From Clostridiaceae bacterium DTU079 (GTDB taxonomy: Bacteria > Bacillota > Clostridia > Acetivibrionales > Acetivibrionaceae): 64,000 nt of DNA. The stretch is taken from NCBI GenBank assembly GCA_001512505.1, contig LFSC01000010.1:2740-66739 (forward strand), given 5' to 3'. A program made the position numbers and the translations under genes. The notes beneath the pieces are model-generated. The model was given only the letters and a program-made list of their open reading frames with translations, was not told the DNA's origin and ran no database searches. The number at the start of each line of letters is the position of its first letter. Positions within the stretch are counted from its first letter, which is position 1. Positions 56,541 to 64,000 of this stretch are shown here, piece by piece.

Positions 56541-56975
56541 ATGCTCGTTGAAGTAGGAAAAATTGTCGATGGTAAAGTCTCAGGCATTACTAATTTTGGG
56601 GCTTTTGTTCAACTCTCGAATGGTCAAACCGGATTGGTTCACATCTCGGAGGTAGCGGAGGAATACGTAAAGGACATCAAGACTCATCTTAAAGAGAATC
56701 AGGCGGTAAAGGTTAAAATCATTTCTGTAGACAATAACGGAAAAATCAGTCTATCTATTAAGAAGGCATTGGACAACAAAAACACTAAAAATCCGGCTGT
56801 TAAATCCACAAAACCCGAAGAATTGGATTGGGATAACAATCGTTCTTCCAACCTTACCTTTGAAGAGCGTCTTGCAAAGTTTATGAAAGACAGCGATGAA
56901 AAGCTGCATGACCTCAAGAAGAATTTTGAGTCTAAACGGGGAAGCGGAGGATACAGAAAATCCATACAATATTAA
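56541..56975 (+). CDS. yabR: S1-domain RNA-binding protein YabR
   Basis: 144 residues: an N-terminal S1 domain (VGKIVDGKVSGITNFGAFVQLSNGQTGLVHISEVA ... GKISLSIKKA, residues 4-75) and a charged, unstructured tail ending RGSGGYRKSIQY. Family members bind RNA or the ribosome; the exact role is unknown. ATG 56541 is about 14 nt after AGGAGG, a long spacing. The divIC-yabR order is as in Bacillus. Downstream genes run the other way. Confidence 0.9.
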   Translation: MLVEVGKIVDGKVSGITNFGAFVQLSNGQTGLVHISEVAEEYVKDIKTHLKENQAVKVKIISVDNNGKISLSIKKALDNKNTKNPAVKSTKPEELDWDNNRSSNLTFEERLAKFMKDSDEKLHDLKKNFESKRGSGGYRKSIQY

Positions 56976-57130
56976 ATCTGATTATTTAATTTATAAATAT
57001 TAGTTTTGAGGGAAAATTGCGTACAAAAGCCTAAACTGTCGGAGGAAATAACCACAGAGAGGTTTGTTGTCGCCTTTTTGCGTGTGTGCAAATTCCCGAA
57101 GGTTCCATTTATAAATAGCTTGAGAACACA

Positions 57131-58000
57131 TTAAGAGTTTATAATTTTTTTAAGTAATCTTTCAGCTTTATTGGAAACTCCGTTCATAATATTTATAATA
57201 CGATCGGTATTCAATCCCTTATCGCCTTCAAGGGCTTTAGTATTGTGAATTTTATTGACATGAAGAATATATTCGAGGTCGTCTGTTCCGTTTCTAAAAA
57301 GGGCCCCCAATAACTCATTTGTCCGGGTATATCCTATTTCGATCATATTTGAAATGCTTTTGTATCTGAAATCGAAGGAGTCTTTCACAATGAGTTCATT
57401 TACAAAAAAGCACAAGTTTACAACTTTATCCGGTATTTGTATACTTTCCTTGCATACCCAGTAAGGATCGAAGTGCACTACAAATATGAGGTCAAGATCC
57501 ATGTCTAACAAGGGCTTTAGTGGTATATTATCCCTGAAAGCGCCGTCAATTAATTTTTTGTTGTTTACCTTGATTGGTTGCATCAGGGTAGGAATTGACA
57601 CGGCAGCATGCAATATTTTTCTTACTTCGGACGGTTTCCATCCCTTGATATTATAATAATCTACCGTCATTGCCGGAAACTCGCAGCAAGTAACGAAAAA
57701 GTCTTTATCAATATTTATATTATCGTTAACTATCAAATCAAACCTGTTAAATGTGTTAAGGCGTTTGGTAAGTAAATGTATTGTTTTGTGCAATCTTTCC
57801 GCACCGTTGTGAAGTCACAATTGCTCCGCAAAATCTATGTTGTTGGTTAAAAAAGCGGCGGCATTCCATGAACCGATAGATGAAGCGCTAACAGCACTAA
57901 TATCATCAGGATTTATATAATTCAATAATGCTTTGCAAAATCCAATCTGAAAAGCACCTTTTGCTATGCCCCCGGAAAAACAAATACCAATATTCGGCAC
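57131..58000 (-). pseudogene. Patatin-like phospholipase with an internal stop codon
   Basis: About 289 codons on the reverse strand, interrupted at codon 62 by TGA (57815-57817), in FAEQL-stop-LHNGAERLHK; TGG (Trp) would restore one frame, and both halves are in the same frame. Patatin features: oxyanion loop CFSGGIAKGAFQIG, a nucleophile elbow with ASSIG where GxSxG is usual, and the catalytic Asp in DGAFRDNIPLKPLL. GTG 58000 lies 10 nt after GGAGG. The family hydrolyses acyl lipids. Read as a recent pseudogene; stop-codon readthrough is a less likely alternative. Confidence 0.75.
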
Positions 58001-58171
58001 CTGGTTACAACCTCCATTACAATAAAAAATACACAATTATAAGCCCAGTTAATAATTTAAAGATTGAATAAACAGAGTGTCGCAAATAACCACTTCTATG
58101 TAAATAATAACACAAATGATATGTTATTTTCTCTATTTAGTTTTCTTGATTTATTTAGATTAATTGCAAAT

Positions 58172-58197
58172 AAGAGCCGCAAATCTTTGCGGCTCTT
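58172..58197 (-). terminator. Terminator hairpin after the tRNA pair
   Basis: AAGAGCCGCAAA and TTTGCGGCTCTT are perfect complements with a 2-nt loop. It lies directly past the 3' end of the reverse-strand tRNA-Met; the T tract on that strand is weak (TTATTT). Confidence 0.7.
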
Positions 58198-58205
58198 TAC
58201 TTTTG

Positions 58206-58281
<76 letters not shown>

Positions 58282-58288
58282 ATGAATT

Positions 58289-58377
58289 TGGTGCCGGAGA
58301 CCGGAATCGAACCGGTACGGGCTTTTGGGCCCGCAGGATTTTAAGTCCTGTGCGTCTGCCAGTTCCGCCACTCCGGC
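58289..58377 (-). tRNA. tRNA-Leu (UAA)
   Basis: Class II tRNA with encoded CCA: acceptor GCCGGAG/CTCCGGC, anticodon arm CAGGA-CTTAAAA-TCCTG (anticodon UAA), a long variable arm GGGC/GCCC, and T arm ACCGG-TTCGATT-CCGGT. It is 7 bp upstream of tRNA-Met in the same transcript. Confidence 0.95.
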
Positions 58378-58797
58378 GATTTAATATGTCCTCTTCAAAT
58401 GACTTTATAATTATAATATAAGATAATTTTGATGTCAATACTAATTTGCCGGTAAATTAAGTTATTATTTTTGATATAACGGTAAATTTCATTAATAAAA
58501 ATAAGTTAGAAGGCAAAAACACTTCATTGATTAACTATACTTTCTATTATTATATGACCGCATATTATATTATTGACTTGATTTTCTTTTTTATGATAAT
58601 ATTTTTAATGTGAAGAAGAGTTTATTTTTATAAAATTTTGTGGAATGCTTACGTTTACTTGTAAGATTTCTCACAAAAAGGAATGGGTTAATATATTGCT
58701 TATAAAACATTGATAACTTCGGTTGGAAATGATAAAGAAAATTGATGGAATACCCTTCGAGAGGAAAAATAAACTTTAATAGAGGGGGTTAATTTTT
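58378..58797. other. Divergent intergenic region tRNA-Leu / cmpB-like gene
   Basis: 420 bp, AT-rich. The reverse strand carries a consensus promoter for the tRNAs at 58410-58438. Toward the right I see only the RBS AGAGGGGG of the next gene and no clear promoter. Confidence 0.6.
58410..58438 (-). promoter_or_regulatory. Consensus sigma-A promoter for the tRNA operon
   Basis: On the reverse strand TTGACA (58438-58433), 17 nt, TATAAT (58415-58410): exact consensus at both boxes and spacing, about 30 nt before tRNA-Leu. Confidence 0.9.
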
Positions 58798-59520
58798 ATG
58801 GAGGGATATTCGGATTTAGTTTTGCATTTTACAATTTACTCTTTTGTGGGCTGGTCTTTAGAGACAATTTATGCAAGTACAGTTGAAAGAAAGCTGGTTA
58901 ACAGAGGTTTTCTTACCGGTTTTTTTTGTCCGATTTACGGTTTTGGTGCGCTTCTTATCATTTTTATTTCCCATATGGTTTCGGTAGTTGTAATTGATTA
59001 TTATCTTGCACTTATGACCAGTATTCTGATCTCGGTATTTTTGGTTACTGCATTGGAATATATTACAGGGTTTCTTATGGAGAAAATACTCAAATGCAGG
59101 TTTTGGGATTATACCGATGAAGGACCGAATCTTAACGGATATGTGTGCTTAAAGTTTTCATTTATTTGGGGAATTTTGGCTTTCGCTTTGCTTCAGATTC
59201 TTCATCCTGCAGTTTCTAAAGCTGTCTTACGTATTCCGATATCGACGAGAAATAATATTTCAATAATTATACTGATATATTTCCTTGTGGATACGGTTAA
59301 ATCCACAGTGGATGCTTTGGATTTGCGGGATGTTATATTTAATTATTCAAATTTGTCGATAAAGAAATACCGGGATAAATTTTCTCAGGCAAGACGGCTT
59401 TTCCTTGCATTTCCGCGCCTTCGTATTCCCAATCCCGTAAGCATTAATCGTGACATAAAAAGCATTTTAAATGAAAGGTTGGATAAGATAAAGGTGGAGA
59501 TTAAAAGCAGATTTCGTTAG
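58798..59520 (+). CDS. CmpB-family (PF06541, former DUF1113) putative transporter membrane protein
   Basis: 240 residues with about five or six membrane helices and the family signature FTIYSFVGWSLETIYAS near the N-terminus plus LVNRGFLTGFFCPIYGFGA and WDYTDEGPNLNGYVCLKFSFIWG. Databases call the family putative ABC transporter permease, on thin evidence; no ATPase gene is adjacent. Strong RBS (AGAGGGGG) and its own terminator. Confidence 0.75.
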   Translation: MEGYSDLVLHFTIYSFVGWSLETIYASTVERKLVNRGFLTGFFCPIYGFGALLIIFISHMVSVVVIDYYLALMTSILISVFLVTALEYITGFLMEKILKCRFWDYTDEGPNLNGYVCLKFSFIWGILAFALLQILHPAVSKAVLRIPISTRNNISIIILIYFLVDTVKSTVDALDLRDVIFNYSNLSIKKYRDKFSQARRLFLAFPRLRIPNPVSINRDIKSILNERLDKIKVEIKSRFR

Positions 59521-59594
59521 ACTTTTGATTTGATTATTTCTTTACCGATAACATCTGTTTTAAAAAGAACTCATAAAAAATTACATAATAAATG

Positions 59595-59633
59595 AAAAGT
59601 GTTCTGGAAATATAAGCTTCCATGAACACTTTT
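59595..59633. terminator. Bidirectional terminator between convergent genes
   Basis: AAAAGTGTTC-TGGAA (59595-59609) pairs with TTCCA-T-GAACACTTTT (59618-59633) with one bulged T. It has A- and T-rich ends on both strands and lies between the CmpB-family gene and the P-type ATPase. Confidence 0.85.
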
Positions 59634-59685
59634 CTTTAACTTTTATAAATAAAAGCTTTGGGTGCACAACTTTAAATGAAACAGC

Positions 59686-62283
59686 TTATTTCTTCTTGAA
59701 AACTATAGATCTAATAAGCTTGCATATTTCAACAATAGGAATAACAATAAATGCAATGGCTATGGCTATAATAAAGTTTATGCCAGAAAGCGGAGTCAGC
59801 TCAAATATGTTGTTGATTCCCGGTATGTAAATAACGGATACCGACAACAAGAAGGACACCACCATTGCCCCCAGCAAGTATTTGTTATGGCTTTTCAATC
59901 TGAAAATTGATTTTGTCCTTGAACGCAGGTTCAAAGAATGAAATACCTCACATGCTGTAAGAGTTAAAAATGCCATTGTCATTCCCGTTATCTGCGAATG
60001 CTTTCTTCCGATTAAGAATGATATTACGGTCAGCAGGGCAATTAATACACCCTGATACACAATATCGAATCCCAATCCATTGGAGAAAACTCCTTCTTTT
60101 GTGTTGCGGGGAGGTTTTCTCATAATATCCTCTTCAGCCTCCTCCATACCGAGGGATATGGCAGGAAGAGTGTCTGTTACAAGGTTTATCCACAGAATAT
60201 GAATCGGTGAAAACAGGGTGAAGTTTCTGAGAGTAGCTATAAATAAAGCCACAACTTCGCTTAAGTTTGATGAAAGCAAAAATTGTATTGATTTAAGGAT
60301 GTTGTCGTATATCCTTCGTCCTTCCTCAACGGCATATACTATGGATGCAAAATTATCATCGGCAAGTACCATGTCCGACACATTTTTTGAAACATCCGTT
60401 CCGGTTATTCCCATACCCACACCTATATCTGCAGATTTAAGAGCGGGTGCGTCATTAACTCCGTCTCCGGTCATTGCAGTTATTTTACCGAGTTTTTTCC
60501 ATGTATTAACGATACGTACCTTGTGCTCGGGCTGTACCCGGGCATATACGAAAATGCCGGTTATTTTTTTCTCAAAGTCGCCGTCCGATATCTCGGAAAG
60601 CTCCGATCCTGTAATAGCCTGGCTTTCATCGGTAATAATGCCCAATTCCTTTGCGATAGCCACAGCGGTGTCTTTGTGGTCCCCTGTAATCATAATGGGG
60701 CGAATACCTGCCTGACGGCATTTTTCAATCGCTGCTTTAACCTCCGGACGGACAGGGTCAATCATTCCCACCAGTCCTATAAAGGTAAGGTCTTGCTCAA
60801 GGCTTTCGGGAGAGACATCGGAAGGAAGAGAATTTCTTTCTTTCATGGCTGAAGCCAGTACACGCAACGCTTTATTCGCCATTTTTTTGTTTTCTGCGAG
60901 TATTTCGGAACGGTGCTTGTCGGTTATCGGGACTACTCCGTCCTTTGTATATATGTGGGTACACTTTTTCAACAGTTCATCCGGTGCCCCCTTGGTATAC
61001 TGAATATATTTTCCGCTTTCAATTTTGTGTACGGTGGACATCATTTTTCTTACAGAATCAAAGGGAGCTTCTGCACAACGGGGCATTTCAGCTTCCAATT
61101 TATTTTTGCTAAGGCCCATTTCAAAAGCGTAGCGAACCAGAGCGCTTTCCGTCGGTTCACCTACTACTTCACCGTTTTCTTCCGACAGAGAGGCATCATT
61201 ACACAGAGCCATTGAAAGAGCGAGCTTCTCTTTGTCACCAAAGAAGTCTACAACGGTCATTTTGTTTTGAGTCAGTGTACCGGTCTTATCGGAACAGATG
61301 ATTTGTGTACATCCCAAGGTTTCAACAGCAGTAAGCCTGCGAATTATAGAATTTCGCTTTGACATTTTGGTTACGCCTATAGAAAGCACAACAGTAACAA
61401 CTGCCACCAATCCTTCAGGAATAGCAGCTACTGCCAGGCTAATTGCCAATAAAAATGCATCTAGAACATGCCCTCCGGAAAAACCGCCGTTCTTTAATAC
61501 ACTGAAAATAAATATGAAAATGCAAATTCCTAGAACCGCTATACTAAGAACTTTACTCAATCCGGCCAGCTTTTTTTGGAGCGGGGTCTTCTCTTCACCG
61601 GTAGTGGAGAGAATATTTGCTATTTTCCCCATTTCTGTTTGCATTCCGGTATTTATTACAACACCTTCTCCACGACCGTATACAACATTTGTTCCCATGT
61701 AGGCCATGTTGTGGCGGTCGCCCAGAGGAACGTCCTTATCTTTTGCTACTATGGTATCGGCACTTTTTTCAGTGGGAACCGATTCACCGGTAAGCGAGGC
61801 TTCTTCGATCTTAAGGCTTGAAGCTTCAATCAACCTCATGTCCGCAGGAACGGCATCTCCAGCCTCTAAAAGAACAATATCACCGGGTACGATTTCTTCC
61901 GATTTAATTTGAACAACCTTACCGTCTCGTCTGACTTTCGAGTAAGGTGAGGCCATTTTCTGCAGCGCTTCAATGGCTTTTTCGGCTTTACCTTCCTGAA
62001 CTACACCCAATATAGCATTCAGCAGAACCACCATCAATATAATGATTGAATCTGCTATTTCCTTGACAGCTCCGGATATAATTGCGGCTGCAATAAGAAC
62101 AATGACCATGGGGTCTTTCAATTGCTCGAGAAATCTTACGATAATTGATTTTTTCTTGCCTTCATCCAGCTTGTTTTTCCCGTATTTTTGAAGCCGCTCT
62201 TGAAATTGTTCCGAAGTAATACCGTTTTTTGAGGTATCCTGCGATTTTAAAACTGCTTCAATGTCCTCAAAATAGTGTTTCAT
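59686..62283 (-). CDS. Calcium-type P2 P-type ATPase
   Basis: 865 residues. Uses ATP to export cations, most likely Ca2+. It has actuator LTGESVPT, phosphorylation site D332-KTGTLT, hinge MTGDGVNDAPALK, TM4 IPEGL and TM6 NLVTDTLP, the last two being the SERCA/PMR1-type calcium ligands. It shows the N-terminal cation ATPase domain and ends in Lys-rich IVFKKK. ATG 62283 follows GGAAGGGAT on the reverse strand. It stands alone between a bidirectional terminator and the sigI region. Confidence 0.93.
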   Translation of the reverse strand: MKHYFEDIEAVLKSQDTSKNGITSEQFQERLQKYGKNKLDEGKKKSIIVRFLEQLKDPMVIVLIAAAIISGAVKEIADSIIILMVVLLNAILGVVQEGKAEKAIEALQKMASPYSKVRRDGKVVQIKSEEIVPGDIVLLEAGDAVPADMRLIEASSLKIEEASLTGESVPTEKSADTIVAKDKDVPLGDRHNMAYMGTNVVYGRGEGVVINTGMQTEMGKIANILSTTGEEKTPLQKKLAGLSKVLSIAVLGICIFIFIFSVLKNGGFSGGHVLDAFLLAISLAVAAIPEGLVAVVTVVLSIGVTKMSKRNSIIRRLTAVETLGCTQIICSDKTGTLTQNKMTVVDFFGDKEKLALSMALCNDASLSEENGEVVGEPTESALVRYAFEMGLSKNKLEAEMPRCAEAPFDSVRKMMSTVHKIESGKYIQYTKGAPDELLKKCTHIYTKDGVVPITDKHRSEILAENKKMANKALRVLASAMKERNSLPSDVSPESLEQDLTFIGLVGMIDPVRPEVKAAIEKCRQAGIRPIMITGDHKDTAVAIAKELGIITDESQAITGSELSEISDGDFEKKITGIFVYARVQPEHKVRIVNTWKKLGKITAMTGDGVNDAPALKSADIGVGMGITGTDVSKNVSDMVLADDNFASIVYAVEEGRRIYDNILKSIQFLLSSNLSEVVALFIATLRNFTLFSPIHILWINLVTDTLPAISLGMEEAEEDIMRKPPRNTKEGVFSNGLGFDIVYQGVLIALLTVISFLIGRKHSQITGMTMAFLTLTACEVFHSLNLRSRTKSIFRLKSHNKYLLGAMVVSFLLSVSVIYIPGINNIFELTPLSGINFIIAIAIAFIVIPIVEICKLIRSIVFKKK

Positions 62284-62660
62284 ATGATTAGATCCCTTCC
62301 ATTTTATATAAATTTTATACCAGTATATTATATCCTAAATATGCCATGGGAATCAATGATGAATGGCTTATATCATAATTTTATAGATACAACCTAAGTT
62401 GAAATCGGGAAAAGACGGGAGGATTACCGAGTTACTTCCGGCTTTTTTGCTTAAAACATAAAATCCGATGATGCTTATAGGAATAATATGGAGTATAATT
62501 ATATTTAGAGGACAAAGACTTAGAAACCAATAAAGCTATATTGATTATACATAAAACGTTGTGATTATTGTTGGATAACCTGGGACACAGGCATTACGAA
62601 AAGCGACCTAAAATTGATCTCCGGTACGAACCTATATAAAATGAGGGGTGAGGTAAACCA
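62284..62660. other. Divergent intergenic region P-type ATPase / sigI
   Basis: 377 bp. It contains an imperfect hairpin followed by TTTTTT (about 62416-62448) of unknown purpose, a sigma-A-like TATAAT at about 62495, and a candidate sigma-I promoter at 62607-62630. Confidence 0.5.
62607..62630 (+). promoter_or_regulatory. Candidate sigma-I promoter in front of sigI
   Basis: CCTAAAA (62607-62613), 13 nt, CGAA (62627-62630) resembles the -35/-10 layout reported for autoregulated sigI genes of cellulosome producers. It lies about 30 nt before the start codon. Short motifs, so this is tentative. Confidence 0.35.
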
Positions 62661-63422
62661 GTGGATTGGCGTTCTCAAGATACAAATCAGAAAAGAGAGC
62701 AAACTAAAAAAATAGTAAGAGAGTATCTGGAAAAAATAAGTTTAGGGGACAATGCGGTTCGGGAAGAGTTTATTATGAGGTTTAAGCCGTTTATATTGAA
62801 GCAGGTATTTAAGTCCACTGATAAATATGTGGAACCTGAGAATAGCGAAGAATATAGTGTTGCTCTTTTTGCGTTTAATGAGGCTATCGATACATATGAT
62901 GAAAAGAAGCACCCCAACTTCTTGGTTTTCTGTGAACAGGTTATTCGAAGACGGCTAATTGATTTTAAAAGAAAAAATAAGAAGAACAGCATGGTTTACC
63001 CGTTTTCCTATTTTGAGTCTGAAGATAACAGTCTTGAAAATGCATTTTTTCAATCGAACGTTAGTGACGGAATTGAAAGGCTGGAGTTTTTAGAGGACAT
63101 AGGACATTTTAAAGATGAGTTGGCTTGCTTTAATATATCTTTTAGAGATCTTGTTTTATGTACGCCGAAACATAGGGATTCGAGGGAGTCGTTAATTAAT
63201 GTAGCCAGAACCCTTGCCAGCAATGATGAGCTTTATGGAAAACTGAAAAGGAAGAAAAAAATACCTACCCCGGATCTGCTAAAATTAACCAGTGTTAGTC
63301 GAAGAACCATAGAAAGAAACAAAAAGTATATAATTGCAGTAAGCTTAATTCTAAGGAGCAATCTTGAGATATTTAAGGAATATGCTGAATGTTGCAAGGA
63401 GAGGAGGGTGGATATGCGATGA
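62661..63422 (+). CDS. sigI: RNA polymerase sigma factor SigI
   Basis: 253 residues of the sigma-I family: FKPFILKQVFKSTDKYVEPENSEEYSVALFAFNEAIDTYDEKKHPNFLVFCEQVIRRRLIDF is the sigma-2 region, and a C-terminal helical DNA-binding domain with LKLTSVSRRTIERNKKYIIA recognises the -35. GTG 62661 with GAGGTAAACCA upstream. Its last bases overlap rsgI (ATGA). In A. thermocellum several sigI-rsgI pairs switch on cellulosomal genes when the matching polysaccharide is sensed. Confidence 0.93.
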   Translation: MDWRSQDTNQKREQTKKIVREYLEKISLGDNAVREEFIMRFKPFILKQVFKSTDKYVEPENSEEYSVALFAFNEAIDTYDEKKHPNFLVFCEQVIRRRLIDFKRKNKKNSMVYPFSYFESEDNSLENAFFQSNVSDGIERLEFLEDIGHFKDELACFNISFRDLVLCTPKHRDSRESLINVARTLASNDELYGKLKRKKKIPTPDLLKLTSVSRRTIERNKKYIIAVSLILRSNLEIFKEYAECCKERRVDMR

Positions 63423-64000
63423 TGACAGGAAAAGTAATTGAGATTGACAAAAAAACCGCCATTGTAATGACGGATGATTTTGCTTTTTTCAGTGTTAAAG
63501 CACGGCCGGAGATGGCGGTGGGATACAAATTTGATTTTGAAGAGTTCGATATCGTAAAGCCAAAACCCAGAATATCAGCGTATATTCCTATTGCTGCGTG
63601 CCTTGCGGTAATACTGTCCATTGCTTTAATGATTATGCGTGGCAGCATGGGAAAGAAGGATATATATGCATTTGTTGCTGTTGATATAAATCCCAGTATT
63701 GAGTTTTCCATAGGCCGCGATAATCAAGTGGTCGGGTTCAGAAACTTGAACAGGGATGCAAAGACTGTTACCGACAACCTTGAATTGGTGGGAAAGACTG
63801 TTGACCAGGCTTTGCTGGATGTGATTCAAAGATGTAGGGAACACGGATTCATAGCTCCGGAAAGGGAAAATGTGGTACTGGTGTCAGTTGCCCGCAATAA
63901 AGAAAACCAAGGAGAATCAGGCAATACAAAGTCGAAGGGTAATATTGACAGGCTTGTGGCTCAAATGAATGAAATTCTTTCAGGTTTAAGCGACAGCAGC
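63419..64000 (+). CDS. rsgI: Anti-sigma-I factor RsgI (N-terminal part, cut by the window end)
   Basis: ATG 63419 overlaps the sigI stop; 194 codons are visible. Residues about 3-48 are the cytoplasmic RsgI_N sigma-binding domain (VIEIDKKTAIVMTDDFAFFSVKARP), about 57-76 a membrane helix, then the conserved extracytoplasmic segment YAFVAVDINPSIEFSIGRDNQVVGFRNLN that begins the RsgI stalk. The sensory C-terminus (a CBM, glycoside hydrolase or other module in homologues) lies beyond 64000, so its ligand cannot be told. An alternative start is ATG 63422. Confidence 0.9.
   Translation, partial: MMTGKVIEIDKKTAIVMTDDFAFFSVKARPEMAVGYKFDFEEFDIVKPKPRISAYIPIAACLAVILSIALMIMRGSMGKKDIYAFVAVDINPSIEFSIGRDNQVVGFRNLNRDAKTVTDNLELVGKTVDQALLDVIQRCREHGFIAPERENVVLVSVARNKENQGESGNTKSKGNIDRLVAQMNEILSGLSDSS

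Noticed and set aside
62416-62448. Imperfect hairpin with TTTTTT upstream of sigI
   Set aside because: It could be a terminator of a small RNA or an attenuator, but the stem has mismatches, and no transcript or promoter was defined in front of it.

Overview
The window comes from a low-GC, endospore-forming, flagellated Firmicute of the anaerobic cellulosome-producing Clostridia, close to Acetivibrio (Clostridium) thermocellum. The evidence is AAGGAGG-type ribosome binding sites with many GTG/TTG starts, sporulation genes (spoIID, a spoIIQ-like gene, spoIIID, spoVG, spoVT, yabP, yabQ), a dockerin-bearing protein, SLH/fibronectin-III surface proteins, and a sigI/rsgI pair of the kind that senses polysaccharides in cellulosome producers. 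The species is inferred from gene content only.

Layout. 1-7.1 kb: a DUF2752 membrane protein, then prfA, a ZIP metal transporter, sua5, a YwlE-type protein-arginine phosphatase, rpiB, upp, dCMP deaminase and tagO. 7.4-14.1 kb: a complete F1Fo ATP synthase operon atpBEFHAGDC. 14.1-24.0 kb: accessory surface proteins; the first FN3/SLH gene is broken by a frameshift and a stop, the next two are intact. 24.3-29.4 kb: ywmB, murA, spoIID, spoIIQ-like, spoIIID. 29.4-33.1 kb: an accessory island holding a pentapeptide-repeat protein, a frameshifted AHH-type nuclease toxin and two paralogous Imm11 (DUF1629) immunity genes. 33.2-37.2 kb: mbl, two flagellar rod/hook genes, a rod-binding protein and fabZ. 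37.4-57.0 kb: murC (reverse), then purR, spoVG, glmU, prs, pth, mfd, a PrsA-like foldase, spoVT, mazG, HU, rqcP, DUF2721, a broken dockerin/transglutaminase gene, yabP, yabQ, divIC and yabR. 57-64 kb: a broken patatin, tRNA-Leu(UAA) and initiator tRNA-Met, a CmpB-family membrane protein, a Ca2+ P-type ATPase, sigI and the start of rsgI.

The housekeeping genes follow two conserved Bacillus neighbourhoods (ywlC-ywlE-rpiB-upp-atp-ywmB-murAA-spoIID / spoIIID-mbl-flhO-flhP-fabZ, and purR-spoVG-glmU-prs-pth-mfd-spoVT-mazG-yabO-yabP-yabQ-divIC-yabR), joined here near murC. Accessory genes sit in the gaps. All five coding lesions I found (three single-A changes in poly-A runs and two TGA codons where Trp would fit) are in accessory genes and none in the core genes, which argues for real gene decay or phase switching rather than sequencing noise.

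The strongest candidate for an under-described system is the pentapeptide-repeat / AHH nuclease / double-Imm11 island between spoIIID and mbl. Other leads are a 52-bp perfect palindrome related to two tandem repeat copies 12 kb away, a 12-nt tandem repeat that lengthens the AtpA C-terminus, a perfect hairpin between atpE and atpF, a folded leader upstream of yabR, two hairpins that bury ribosome binding sites, and an H-type pseudoknot-like element upstream of spoIIID.
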